DNA of 64,000 bases from Cyanocohniella sp. LLY (GTDB lineage Bacteria; Cyanobacteriota; Cyanobacteriia; Cyanobacteriales; Nostocaceae), in assembly GCA_022241785.1 (NCBI GenBank), contig JAKOMP010000022.1, forward strand, positions 1 through 64,000, written 5' to 3'. Below are positions 50,376 to 60,240 of this stretch, piece after piece. The translations under genes and the position numbers were made by a program. Each line of letters opens with the position of its first letter. Within the stretch, counting starts at the first letter, position 1. The notes below the pieces were generated by a model that saw nothing but the letters and a program-made list of their open reading frames with translations, was not told the origin of the DNA and did no database searches.

Positions 50376-51809
50376 ATGAGCCTGAATCAGCGATTGCGCG
50401 GAGCGCAGCGCCAGAGGCGATCGCTCTGGCATCAAACTCACCAACCAAAAGATATATCGCCGACAACGCCTGTGTACTTGGAACTGGCGCCGGAACGAGT
50501 CTCCGATTTAGAACTTGGTACAGCAGAAACGCTGCGTCGTACCCAAGAGGAACTTCAGTGGTATCGCCAGCTTTATGAGCAAACTCCTGCTGTATATTTC
50601 AGTTTGGATGCAACTGGCATCATTTTGTCTGTAAACCAGTTTGGTGCAACTTGTCTGGGTTATACCCCAGAACAATTAACTCATAAGTCTGTATTTGACT
50701 TGTTTGAGGAGTCAGACCAACAACAGCTATCTAACGTCTTTATGAGGACATTAACAGCTGCGCCTCACAGGCAAACTGCTAGTTGGGAATTTCGTTTAAA
50801 TTGTCCTGCTAGTAAAGTTGTTTGGGTAAAAGTGATTATGCGGTTGTTACCCAGTGGAGATAAAAACTTTGTTTCGCCGATAAATCAAGGGTTAGTGGCT
50901 ATAAATGAGCGAATTTCTACAGCACAGCCGCCTCAAAAAAATTCGTTAATTCTGATGGTGTGTGAAGATATTACTGCTTATAAGCAAGCAGAAGTAAAGG
51001 CACAAGAATTAACAGCATTAGCCGTCCAACAAATTCAAGCCGTGGTGCAGACTCATTTAGAAGAAATGGCAGGGCTTAATCATCTCAAAGAAGAATTTCT
51101 TAACACCGTTTCTCACGAACTACTCACGCCATTGGCTAACATGAAAATGGCGATTCAAATGCTGGGAATTACCTTGCATAGAGAGCAAAATTTTCTGTCG
51201 GGAATGGCCAAGCCTCAAGCAGAACGCTCAAAAGCATCTCGCTATTTTGAAATTTTAGATAACGAGTGTGAACGAGAAATCAACTTAATTAATAATTTTC
51301 TAGATTTGCAACGCTTGGATACCAACGCCAAGCCTTGGGTATTAGAAACAATTCAGGTGAAACAATGGCTGTGGCGTGTTGTAGAGTTATTTAAATCGCG
51401 CAATCATCATGCTTGTAGGCAAAACTTGCACCTTAACATAGCTCCTAACTTACCCCCATTAGCGTGCGATCCATTTAGTCTAGAACGTATCTTTGTAGAA
51501 CTACTGACTAATGCTTGTAAATTTAGTCCACCAGATGCCGAAATTACTGTTTCTGCCAAATTGATACCTGATAATATCCAATTCCAAGTGATAAATTCCG
51601 GTGTAGAAATTCCTCACTCTGAACTACCACGGATTTTTGACAAATTTTACCGTATTCCTAGCAATGAGCCGTGGAAGCAGGGTGGTACAGGGTTAGGATT
51701 GGCACTAGTGCAAAAACTGATTAAGCACTTAGGAGGAACAATAGAGGTGGAAAGTGGGTCGAACCTTACCTGTTTTACTATTCAATTAGGTCTGAAGAAT
51801 CAGGGATAA
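50376..51809 (+). CDS. PAS-domain sensor histidine kinase
   Basis: A 477-aa soluble kinase. A PAS domain spans about residues 60-200 (LYEQTPAVYFSLDATGIILS, VFDLFEESDQQQL) with a serine/glutamine insertion before its last strand. A coiled coil is followed by HisKA with H247 in LNTVSHELLTPLANM. The HATPase domain has LLTNACKFSPP, FDKFYRIP and GGTGLGLALVQKL. There is no membrane segment and no receiver. The sensed signal and partner regulator are unknown. The ATG at 50376 is preferred over an in-frame start at 50355. Confidence 0.88.
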   Translation: MSLNQRLRGAQRQRRSLWHQTHQPKDISPTTPVYLELAPERVSDLELGTAETLRRTQEELQWYRQLYEQTPAVYFSLDATGIILSVNQFGATCLGYTPEQLTHKSVFDLFEESDQQQLSNVFMRTLTAAPHRQTASWEFRLNCPASKVVWVKVIMRLLPSGDKNFVSPINQGLVAINERISTAQPPQKNSLILMVCEDITAYKQAEVKAQELTALAVQQIQAVVQTHLEEMAGLNHLKEEFLNTVSHELLTPLANMKMAIQMLGITLHREQNFLSGMAKPQAERSKASRYFEILDNECEREINLINNFLDLQRLDTNAKPWVLETIQVKQWLWRVVELFKSRNHHACRQNLHLNIAPNLPPLACDPFSLERIFVELLTNACKFSPPDAEITVSAKLIPDNIQFQVINSGVEIPHSELPRIFDKFYRIPSNEPWKQGGTGLGLALVQKLIKHLGGTIEVESGSNLTCFTIQLGLKNQG

Positions 51810-52076
51810 GGGAAACGAGGAAGAAGAATTATAGAACAGCCCAAAGTCTTGCCCTATGACTGTTCTGTGTCCTATTTTCTAACCGAATATGAAGAATGGG
51901 CTACCAATATATGAAATATTTAGCTAAGATGCGTCACAATTAATACGGCCACCAAGATTCACTGGTAAAACCACAATTTTTTGTACGTCTAATATAGGCA
52001 AAAGCAGGCAATTGTGGCACTTTGGATATTTTAGTGGCTAGAAGCACCTTGGAACGGGAATTAAGGAACTTCCACT

Positions 52077-54188
52077 ATGCTGATTTGCCCTCAGTGTACA
52101 TTTGAAAACCCTCACACTAACAAATTTTGCCAAAACTGTGGTGCGTCCTTGACCCACAAGGTATGTCCTGAATGCAGTGCCGAAGTACCTGTAAATGCAC
52201 AACTTTGTCAAAACTGTGGTGCAGAATGCGGAACAGTTTGGCAAGCAATTCTTATGGGGAGTGAAATTGGGGAACGTGAGGAATCCCTTGGGGAGCAGGT
52301 ACAACTCGAACTAGTAAATCAAAGTGAGCTTGGGGATTTTTCCCATAAGCAACCGATACTAGTCGAAGATGTGCCGGAGGTATCGCCTGGAGGAGAAACT
52401 AGTGAAGAAACAGAAGATACGACTGTCGGACAAGTCGGACAAGATGATCAAGAAATTTCACCTTCTTCCTCTATTGACCTATCACAACTCACAACAGGCT
52501 CATTTTTAGATCCAGAGCAGCGTTATCAGTTATTAGAACCGCTATCTGCCCCAGAGAGCAACTTTGCCCCCAATGAAGTATGCGTGAGAGTGTTAGATTG
52601 CCAACCGTATCAAATATCACCTGTTGAGGCAGTAATTGCCCATCAGCAACAGGGGTTGGTAATGCCGTCAGTGGAGGCTAATGGAATTTCTCACCTTGCT
52701 AAAGCTTATATTGCCTTACAATCCCCAGGTGATTCAGCAATACCACCAATTCACGATGCTTGGCAGCAAAATAATACACAGATTCTCCTAATTGAAGATC
52801 GCTCGAATTGGCAATATTTAATCGAATTGTGGCAGGAAGATTCAACAAGTTCGTTACAAATTTTACATTGGTTTTACCAGATGACTCAACTCTGGTCTGT
52901 TTTGGAACCAGTAAATTGTTGTCAAAGTTTGTTGAATTTATCGAATCTCCGGTTGGATGAAGACCAGACTCTAGCGCTACAACGTTTGTATGTGGAACCA
53001 CTGAATGGTCAATCTGCGATCGCATCATCGACAGATGAAGACATGGAAACACTGGCGATTCCGGCGCAACCGTTAACTATCCAAGCTTTGGGGCAAGTGT
53101 GGCAAGCACTATTTCGACAGTCGCAACGCACTCAATTTGGTGCTGTGGTGCAAATTTTAGAAGATTTGGAACTCAATAAAATTCAGACAGTTGAGCAGTT
53201 GCGATCGCGTTTAGAAGAAATTGCTGCTGAACTAGAAACACCCATAACCGCAGCTGTTGCCCCAATTAAAGAAAAAGGCACTATTGCACCCACCATTTTG
53301 CAACTAGAAGAGCCAGAAGATTTTGCTACTAGATCTGATGACTTACCAACATTTGTGCTGTCCATGCAACTAAGCAGTTTAGAAGATGCAGGACGCACTG
53401 ATGTAGGGCGTCAACGTAATCATAATGAAGACTGCTTTGGTATTAATACCAAAATCGACAAGATAGAATTACCCAAAAGCCGAGTTTTACACGCCTGTGG
53501 TTTGTATATTCTTTGCGATGGGATGGGTGGCCATGCGGGTGGTGAAATAGCCAGTGAGTTGGCAGTGAAGACTCTACGCCAATATTTTGATGAATGCTGG
53601 ATTACTAATCAAATCCCCACAGAAGATAACATCCGTGAGGCAGTGTATTTAGCTAATCAGGCAATTTATGAAATCAATCAACAAGAAGCCCGTTCTGGTA
53701 TCAAGCGCATGGGTACTACCTTAGTCATGCTCTTAATTCACGATACTCAAGCTGCCGTTGCTCATGTGGGAGATAGTCGTCTTTACCGCTTGACACGCAA
53801 GCGGGGACTAGAACAAATTACCGTAGATCATGAAGTAGGTCAAAGAGAAATTTCTAGAGGTGTAGAAGCAAACATAGCTTACGCTCGTCCTGATGCTTAT
53901 CAACTAACTCAAGCTTTGGGGCCGCGTGATCAAAAATCTATCAATCCTGATATCCAGTTTTTCGAGATTACTGAAGATAGCCTCTTCATTCTGGTGTCAG
54001 ATGGTTTATCAGATAATGATTTACTAGAAATTTATGGGCAAACTCATCTTATACCCTTTCTGAGTTCTGGCACTCACTTAGAACAGGGCGTTACAGAACT
54101 AATTGATTTAGCTAATCAACATAATGGGCATGACAATATTACTGCTATACTTATTCGGGCAAAAGTGCGCCCAAATATGCAAAGTTGA
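52077..54188 (+). CDS. PP2C-family protein phosphatase with twin zinc ribbons
   Basis: A 703-aa protein. Two zinc ribbons open it: C4/C7/C18/C21 and C30/C33/C44/C47. An acidic, low-complexity linker (about 60-150) leads to a region of about 150-430 that looks like a degenerate kinase-like domain (LLEPLSAPESNFAPNEVCVR, LTIQALGQVWQALF). The C-terminal 250 residues are a PP2C phosphatase: DVGRQRNHNEDCFG, LYILCDGMGGHAGGEIAS, GTTLVMLL, AHVGDSRLYRL, LVSDGLSDN and GHDNITAIL. AAGGAA precedes the ATG. A Ser/Thr kinase gene follows, suggesting an antagonistic pair. Confidence 0.88.
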   Translation: MLICPQCTFENPHTNKFCQNCGASLTHKVCPECSAEVPVNAQLCQNCGAECGTVWQAILMGSEIGEREESLGEQVQLELVNQSELGDFSHKQPILVEDVPEVSPGGETSEETEDTTVGQVGQDDQEISPSSSIDLSQLTTGSFLDPEQRYQLLEPLSAPESNFAPNEVCVRVLDCQPYQISPVEAVIAHQQQGLVMPSVEANGISHLAKAYIALQSPGDSAIPPIHDAWQQNNTQILLIEDRSNWQYLIELWQEDSTSSLQILHWFYQMTQLWSVLEPVNCCQSLLNLSNLRLDEDQTLALQRLYVEPLNGQSAIASSTDEDMETLAIPAQPLTIQALGQVWQALFRQSQRTQFGAVVQILEDLELNKIQTVEQLRSRLEEIAAELETPITAAVAPIKEKGTIAPTILQLEEPEDFATRSDDLPTFVLSMQLSSLEDAGRTDVGRQRNHNEDCFGINTKIDKIELPKSRVLHACGLYILCDGMGGHAGGEIASELAVKTLRQYFDECWITNQIPTEDNIREAVYLANQAIYEINQQEARSGIKRMGTTLVMLLIHDTQAAVAHVGDSRLYRLTRKRGLEQITVDHEVGQREISRGVEANIAYARPDAYQLTQALGPRDQKSINPDIQFFEITEDSLFILVSDGLSDNDLLEIYGQTHLIPFLSSGTHLEQGVTELIDLANQHNGHDNITAILIRAKVRPNMQS

Positions 54189-54297
54189 GGAATGGGGGAT
54201 TGGGGATTAGGTACTAGTGAAATTTTTATTTAACCTCTAGCCTCTTACTTCTAGCCTCTGACTTCTAATTTCTTTTTTAGCTTATGCAGGTTGTATT

Positions 54298-55575
54298 GTG
54301 GTTATTCTGACTTTGTTGGAACCGCAACAAAAAACGCCACTCAAACAGTGGTGCTTTGAGGACTCTTCCGTGATTCGCATTGGACGGGCCTCAGATAATG
54401 ATGTTGTTTTATCTGATAGTTTGGTTTCGCGGTATCATCTAGAGCTAAGAAAAGTAACTTCTGCCAAAAATGTTGGCTCTTGGCAGGTAATTAGTCAAGG
54501 CACAAATGGCACTTTTTTGAATGGCGTGCTGGTAATTCAAAGTTCATTGCCAGATAATTCTTTACTGCAACTGGCACAGGGCGGGCCATTATTACAATTT
54601 CAAGTTCAAAAGATACCAGATACTTGGATGCGATCGCCAGAGAATGGCGAAGTCAATGAAAATAATCCTGCACAAGTGTCTTCGGCTAGCAGTTCTGCAA
54701 GTTTATCTTACACTTGCAAGCATGAAGGCAACTCGCCGAGTAATCTATTTTGTATTCACTGTGGTCAACCTTTGTCGGTTCAACACCAAATTCGTCAATA
54801 TCAGGTGTTGCGAACTCTAGGACAGGGAGGTATGGGAACTACTTATCTTGCTTGGGATGCAGTAGGTTCAATCACCGGCAAACCTCAATTGTTGGTGTTA
54901 AAGCAAATGAATGCTGATATGGCTAAAATTGCCAAAGCCCAAGAATTATTTGAACGGGAAGCATATGCTCTCAAATCTCTCAACCATTCTGGTATTCCCC
55001 AGTATTATGACTTTTTTGTAGTTGGTGGTAAAAAATACTTGGCTATGGAATTGATTCATGGGCAAGATTTGGAAAAAAGAGTTTATGCCACTGGCCCAGT
55101 CACACCCCGCCAAGCGATCGCTTGGATGATTCAAACTTGCAATATCCTAGACTATCTCCATAGCCAAGAGCCACCACTAATACACCGTGATATTAAACCC
55201 GCTAACTTGATGGTACGGAATGCTGATAATCATATAGTTGTGCTGGATTTTGGCGCTGTTAAGGAGATTGGTACAACACCAGGCACTCGCATTGGTGCAG
55301 AGGGTTACTGCGCCCCGGAACAAGAACGGGGACAACCTCTGACTCAATCCGATTTGTATGCCATTGGGCCAACGTTAATTTTCCTCCTCACAGGCGAAAA
55401 TCCTTTCAAATTTTATCGTCACCGAGGACTAAATTCTCGATTTGATTTGACCAATATGCCTACAATTACTCCCCAGTTAAGAGAGATTATCGAACGCGTT
55501 ACGGAGCAATTGCCACGCGATCGCTATCAAAGCGCCAAGGAACTGGCTGTAGCATTGGCCAATTGTCAAGGATAG
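54298..55575 (+). CDS. FHA-domain Ser/Thr protein kinase with zinc ribbon
   Basis: A 425-aa protein starting at GTG. An FHA domain (RIGRASDNDVVLSDSLVSRY, residues 27-46; GTNGTFLNG, 68-76) comes first, then a small Cys cluster (C140, C152, C155; YTCKHEG and FCIHCGQ), then a Hanks-type kinase from about residue 168 with GQGGMGTTY (glycine loop), VLK202, HRDIKPAN (296-303) and DFG (317-319). It is unusual in having FHA before the kinase. It lies 109 bp after the PP2C gene with the same strand and a similar zinc-ribbon module, so the two probably act on shared targets. Confidence 0.9.
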   Translation: MVILTLLEPQQKTPLKQWCFEDSSVIRIGRASDNDVVLSDSLVSRYHLELRKVTSAKNVGSWQVISQGTNGTFLNGVLVIQSSLPDNSLLQLAQGGPLLQFQVQKIPDTWMRSPENGEVNENNPAQVSSASSSASLSYTCKHEGNSPSNLFCIHCGQPLSVQHQIRQYQVLRTLGQGGMGTTYLAWDAVGSITGKPQLLVLKQMNADMAKIAKAQELFEREAYALKSLNHSGIPQYYDFFVVGGKKYLAMELIHGQDLEKRVYATGPVTPRQAIAWMIQTCNILDYLHSQEPPLIHRDIKPANLMVRNADNHIVVLDFGAVKEIGTTPGTRIGAEGYCAPEQERGQPLTQSDLYAIGPTLIFLLTGENPFKFYRHRGLNSRFDLTNMPTITPQLREIIERVTEQLPRDRYQSAKELAVALANCQG

Positions 55576-55640
55576 AAAGGGGGAATTAATGAGTAGGGAG
55601 GGTGATTATAGAAAAAGACTTACTCCCTATACTCTTTTGC

Positions 55641-55859
55641 CTACTCTTCGTCCCAAGCTTCTACTGCTAAAAATTCGCCAATTGGGTCTTGCATACTAAA
55701 CCCAAAATCTAGCAGTTCCTGTTTCCAGTGCTGCCATTCATTACCATAGAGCAATGCAATTTTCCAAATGCTATCAGTTGGCTTGATAATATTGGATTCT
55801 ACTAGTGATTGCACGTTACGTTGCAATTTCACCATTGGGTGAATCACTTGCTGAGTCAT
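55641..55859 (-). CDS. DUF4327 family protein
   Basis: A 72-aa cyanobacteria-specific protein: MTQQVIHPMVKLQRNVQSLV, WKIALLYGNEWQHWKQEL, FGFSMQDPIGEFLAVEAWDE. I recognise the family DUF4327, which is highly conserved and has no known function. It is convergent with the kinase gene, 65 bp apart. Confidence 0.88.
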   Translation of the reverse strand: MTQQVIHPMVKLQRNVQSLVESNIIKPTDSIWKIALLYGNEWQHWKQELLDFGFSMQDPIGEFLAVEAWDEE

Positions 55860-56462
55860 AGCCTCAATTCAATTCAGATTTTGTTTGGTAAATGCTTAAT
55901 CAAAACTGCTTTCCGTTTGGCAATTTTCTTCGATGCGTAGAGTATTGTGATTGGCAAAGCTAGTCTTAACATTCTAACTATAGCATAACAAACTCTACTA
56001 ATTTGTGAGAAAATTCGGTTTGGTACGGTAATTACCACCACAAAACGAAAATCCCTCCAAGCATCTATAGTTGATGCTAAACGAAAAAGTTAGTCGTCCG
56101 GAAAATTACATAGAAATCACGAGTGGGGACAACTTGTAAAATTTTATTGGTTTGATAGTCACCAGAATCTGTGCAGTTGTTAAAAAACCATAGAACCTGG
56201 GATTTTTTAAAGGTTTTTGCACAACGGTCAAAAAAATTCACGGCGCATATTTAAACGTTATTTAGAATATCGCAAACATCGAGGGTTGAGCAAATTTCTT
56301 GCAAATCTTTATACAGATTTAATACTCTGCGAGAAGTTAATTCTCTACCTCTACTATGCATAACTTCTCTCTACAGCCATATAAGGGCTTTATGGGAAGG
56401 GGAAGGATGTGCAACATGAACTGAGAATCTGCTTCCACAGCATCAACTTGACGATAAGAATT
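55860..56462. other. Intergenic region, no gene seen
   Basis: About 600 bp between DUF4327 and dtd, both on the minus strand. I see no coding frame. Positions 56170-56225 are A/G-rich (TAGAACCTGGGATTTTTTAAAGG). A structured RNA cannot be ruled out. Confidence 0.4.
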
Positions 56463-56915
56463 TCAAATCGCGTCCTTTTCCAGTAATAAAGTAACTGGGC
56501 CATCATTCTCGATAGCAACTTGCATCATGGCACCAAATTGGCCGGTAGCGACCTGTAAACCACTGCTTCGTAACTTGTTCACAAAGCGTTCATACAAATC
56601 TGCGGCTACTTGGGGATTAGCTGATTGGTCAAAAGAGGGACGACGGCCTTTGCGACAATCGCCATAAAGAGTAAATTGACTAACTACCAGTAACTCGCCG
56701 CCAATTTCTTGCACTGATTTTTGCCACCTGTCACCGCCTCCTTGGTCTGGGAACAGTCGCAAATCTAAACATTTACGTACCATCCAGTCAATTTCAGTAA
56801 CAGTATCAGTATTGGCAATCCCAACGAGCAAATTTAGCCCCCGTCCAATTTTGCCAACAATTGCACCGTTAACGGTGACTTGAGATGATTTGACTCGCTG
56901 GATAATAACGCGCAT
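56463..56915 (-). CDS. dtd: D-aminoacyl-tRNA deacylase
   Basis: A 150-aa DTD enzyme that hydrolyses D-amino acids (and Gly on tRNA-Ala) from mischarged tRNA. The two signatures are [17 protein letters not shown] (residues about 79-95) and the Gly-cis-Pro-type motif [10 protein letters not shown] (about 137-146). The start [13 protein letters not shown] is typical. Confidence 0.95.
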   Translation of the reverse strand: MRVIIQRVKSSQVTVNGAIVGKIGRGLNLLVGIANTDTVTEIDWMVRKCLDLRLFPDQGGGDRWQKSVQEIGGELLVVSQFTLYGDCRKGRRPSFDQSANPQVAADLYERFVNKLRSSGLQVATGQFGAMMQVAIENDGPVTLLLEKDAI

Positions 56916-57025
56916 TTTTCTTTATCTACTAGCGTGACAAGCCTAAAATGGTGTTATGGATATAACTCTTGTAGTGCAGGCAGCGTATGGCTACGCCACG
57001 CAAGCTATCGACTGAGCGCTCACGC

Positions 57026-57068
57026 CGTAAAGCCCTGAAGGGCATAGCTGCGCTTACCGCGTAGCGTC
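57026..57068 (-). repeat. REP-like 43-nt interspersed repeat, copy 2
   Basis: The exact reverse complement of 18786-18828. It is flanked by further palindromic pieces (GAGCGCTCACGCCG and CCCGCAGGGAAGTCTTGCC) from about 57000 to 57100. It lies in the 302-bp gap (56916-57217) between dtd and the COG0523 gene, which holds no gene. Confidence 0.85.
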
Positions 57069-57217
57069 CCGCAGGGAAGTCTTGCCTGAACCTGACGGCG
57101 AGACGCCATCCTACAAGATAAATTTAATTAATGCAGAATTTTAGGCGTGTCAGTCCACTAAGCTATTGATTGACTTTTAACCAGTGGGTGTCACTACTAT
57201 GCACTGAGTGCTTATAG

Positions 57218-58309
57218 CTATTTACCAAAGCCTTGGCCTTTGCTAGTAGAAGGAAGACAAATACAGTTTTCTAGCTGCGTGAGAAGAGTTTCACGATCCA
57301 AATTTTGACCGATTAGCACTAATTGGTTTTTGGGTTCGCCTTTCCACTCTTCATCATCTAGGGTGAAGCGTTTACCGCAAAGGTGGAAAATATGACGCTT
57401 GGGACTTTCATCAAACCAGATTATACCCTTGGCTCGGAAAATAGTTGAGGGTAATTGATTATCTAAGAAATATTGGAATTTTCTGATAGCCAAAGGCTTA
57501 TCACTTTGAAAAGAGATAGATGTAAAACCGTCATTTTCTAAATGGTGAGAATGATCATGGTGGTGATGATCATGATCGTGATGGTCATGTTCACATTGGG
57601 AATGATCGTGATCATGGTGTTCATGGTCATGATCATGTTTATGTTCACTCTCAAAATACTTGTCAGATTCAAACAAACCGACACTGAGAATTAAAGGAAG
57701 TGGTACTTGCGATCGCTTGGTGCGGATAATTCGCGCACCTTCTTTGACTTCATTAATTTTGCTTTCTAATTCATCAAGTGCAGATGGCTCAACTAAGTCT
57801 GTTTTGTTGAGAATAATTACATCCCCGTAGGCAATTTGACTATATGCCGCCTGGGAGTTAAATAAATCCAAACTATAGTTAGCTGCATCTACTACGGTAA
57901 TTATTGAATCTAGACGAGTTAAGTCTCGCAATTCTGTCCCTAGAAATGTCAACGCAACTGGTAAAGGGTCTGCAAGTCCAGTTGTTTCTACCACTAAATA
58001 ATCTAGATTTTCTTGGCGTTCTAAAACCTTATAAACGGCATCTACTAAATCATTATTAATCGTGCAGCAAATACAACCGTTGTTTAACTCCACCATATTT
58101 TCGTCTGTGGAGACAATTAACTCGTTATCAATGCCAATTTCGCCAAATTCATTGACTAAAACTGCTGTTTTTAATCCTTGTTGATTGCTGAGAATATGAT
58201 TCAATAAAGTTGTCTTGCCACTACCAAGAAAACCAGTAATAATCGTGACTGGCATTCCTTGTTTGGGTGCATCCATCGCTGAGGATTCGGAAGAAACTAC
58301 TGATTGCAT
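57218..58309 (-). CDS. COG0523 (CobW/ZNG1) GTPase metallochaperone
   Basis: A 363-aa G3E GTPase. The P-loop is GFLGSGKT at about 26-33, followed by the metal-binding GCICC motif (C79, C81, C82) and ETTGLADP. The G4-type motif is ILNKTDLV. A His/Asp-rich stretch at about 222-256 (HDHDHEHHDHDHSQCEHDHH and on) is a metal reservoir typical of zinc-linked members. The CobW_C domain follows. It probably delivers Zn (or Co) to a client enzyme. No Zur-type operator was recognised upstream. It is divergent from cysS. Confidence 0.9.
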   Translation of the reverse strand: MQSVVSSESSAMDAPKQGMPVTIITGFLGSGKTTLLNHILSNQQGLKTAVLVNEFGEIGIDNELIVSTDENMVELNNGCICCTINNDLVDAVYKVLERQENLDYLVVETTGLADPLPVALTFLGTELRDLTRLDSIITVVDAANYSLDLFNSQAAYSQIAYGDVIILNKTDLVEPSALDELESKINEVKEGARIIRTKRSQVPLPLILSVGLFESDKYFESEHKHDHDHEHHDHDHSQCEHDHHDHDHHHHDHSHHLENDGFTSISFQSDKPLAIRKFQYFLDNQLPSTIFRAKGIIWFDESPKRHIFHLCGKRFTLDDEEWKGEPKNQLVLIGQNLDRETLLTQLENCICLPSTSKGQGFGK

Positions 58310-58511
58310 GGCGCTGGTATCAAAAAAATAGCAAATATGATGAATGTAGCGCAGAGAGTCCAGACAAGACTAGCACCAATGTACATAATTCGTAATGACT
58401 CTGGGAATATAATAGTTTATTTCCACCTTGTCGTACTAGCATAGGGATGCTGGACTTTTTTCAGCTGCTTTCTTCTATTATTGCGTATCTCTATTTCATA
58501 ATTACTCTGTT

Positions 58512-59942
58512 ATGACCCTGACTGTTTACAATACTCTCACCCGTCGTCAAGAACCATTTGCCACAGTAGAACCAGGCAAGGTGAAAATGTACTGTTGCGG
58601 CATGACGGTGTACGATTACTGTCATTTGGGTCATGCCAGAGCTTGTATTGTTTGGGATGTAGTCAGGCGATATCTCCAGTTTATCGGCTATGAGGTGCGC
58701 TACATCCAGAATTTTACCGATATTGATGACAAAATCCTCAAGCGATCGCGCGAAGAACATTCGTCAATGGAAGCGGTGGCTGAACGCTATATCCAAGCTT
58801 ATTTTGAGGATATGGCGCGGCTGGGAGTTAAAGAAGCCGATGAGTATCCCCGTGCTACCCACACCATGAATGGCATTCAGCGGTTAATTCATGAGTTGGA
58901 AAATAAAGGCTTTGCTTACCCATCTAACGGTGATGTTTATTACGCTGTCCGCAAATTCGATGAATATGGCAAGCTATCTGGACGCAAGTTAGATGATATG
59001 CAAGCAGGTGCTAGCGACCGCGTGCAGGTAAACGATCTAGAATATCAAAAGAAAAAAGACCCCTTTGATTTTGCCTTGTGGAAGGCGGCGAAACCAGGAG
59101 AACCAGCGTGGAAATCACCTTGGGGTGCAGGTCGTCCGGGATGGCATATTGAATGCTCGGCAATGGTACGCGATCGCCTGGGTGAGACAATAGATATTCA
59201 TGCCGGTGGTGCTGATTTAATTTTCCCCCACCATGAAAACGAAATTGCCCAATCAGAAGCAGTCACAGGTAAACCCCTAGCTACTTACTGGCTGCATAAC
59301 GGCATGGTAAAGGTTGACGGGGAAAAAATGTCCAAATCTTTGGGCAACTTTACCACCATTCGGGATTTACTCAATCGAGGCGTTGAACCGATGGCTGTGA
59401 GGTTATTTGTCCTCATGGCCCAATATCGTAAACCCATTGATTTTACTGACGAAGCCATCGCCGCAGCTACCAACGGCTGGCATACCCTCAAAGAGGGTTT
59501 ATTGTTTGGGAGTAGGGAGTGGGGAGTGGGGAGTGGGGAGTGTTTAACTACTTATGTTGAGCGTTTCCAAGAGGCGGTGAATGATGACTTTAATTTTCCT
59601 GGGGGGTTAGCTGTGCTATTTGAGTTAGCTAAGGAACTGCGCCGTGAAGGTAATATTATTGTCCATCAAGGGAAAACTGACACGCCAATAGAGGAGTTAC
59701 AAAAACAGTGGCGAACACTTGTAACTTTGGCAGATGTTTTGGGTTTAGAAGCTAAACCAGAAGCAGTAACTTCTACTGTTGAAGGTTTAAGTGATACCGA
59801 AATTGAAGATTTGATTCAACAACGCCAAACAGCCCGGAAAGCCAAGGATTTTGCCGCAAGCGATCGCATCCGGGATCAATTACAAGCACAGGGAATTACA
59901 TTAATTGACAGTCGTGATGGTACTCGTTGGCATCGTAATTAA
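58512..59942 (+). CDS. cysS: Cysteinyl-tRNA synthetase
   Basis: A 476-aa class I synthetase. The HIGH-type motif is YCHLGHARA (about residues 36-44), the zinc cysteine C28 lies in YCCGMTVYD, the motif WHIECSAM holds another zinc ligand, and [14 protein letters not shown] contains KMSKS (about 272-276). The DALR domain follows. Between catalytic core and DALR domain, residues about 333-345 ([12 protein letters not shown]) are encoded by five tandem heptamers; the frame is kept. Confidence 0.96.
   Translation: MTLTVYNTLTRRQEPFATVEPGKVKMYCCGMTVYDYCHLGHARACIVWDVVRRYLQFIGYEVRYIQNFTDIDDKILKRSREEHSSMEAVAERYIQAYFEDMARLGVKEADEYPRATHTMNGIQRLIHELENKGFAYPSNGDVYYAVRKFDEYGKLSGRKLDDMQAGASDRVQVNDLEYQKKKDPFDFALWKAAKPGEPAWKSPWGAGRPGWHIECSAMVRDRLGETIDIHAGGADLIFPHHENEIAQSEAVTGKPLATYWLHNGMVKVDGEKMSKSLGNFTTIRDLLNRGVEPMAVRLFVLMAQYRKPIDFTDEAIAAATNGWHTLKEGLLFGSREWGVGSGECLTTYVERFQEAVNDDFNFPGGLAVLFELAKELRREGNIIVHQGKTDTPIEELQKQWRTLVTLADVLGLEAKPEAVTSTVEGLSDTEIEDLIQQRQTARKAKDFAASDRIRDQLQAQGITLIDSRDGTRWHRN
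59508..59542 (+). repeat. Heptamer repeat inside cysS
   Basis: Five perfect tandem heptamers (GGGAGTA once, then GGGAGTG four times), 35 nt, within the coding frame of cysS. The unit is identical to those at 14310-14340 and 42161-42195. Confidence 0.9.
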
Positions 59943-60240
59943 TAGCAGTGGCTCAGGTGGGTTTTTACTTATTGGTTAGGGAAAAAATAGACCCTAGGGC
60001 GTGTTTTTTCACCTTAGCCTCTAATCTCGGAAATAGTTGTACTTTTATAAAGTATAATTAAGAAAAAGATAAAAAATCCTGGGTAGTAAGGTAGGCTCAA
60101 ACTGCCGAAAATACTCTCCAGAAACATTTTAAGTTTAATAGTTTTTGATAAAACTACTAATATCCTCGACTAGCAACTAGTTTGTGAGTTGAGGAACAAA
60201 CAACAGTGTAGATTTCTCAGTTGAAGAGGCAAATAAAGGC

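Noticed and set aside
57540-57660. His-codon-rich stretch in the COG0523 gene as a tandem DNA repeat
   Set aside because: It is a coding low-complexity region (CAT/CAC/GAT codons) normal for this family and not an independent repeat element.
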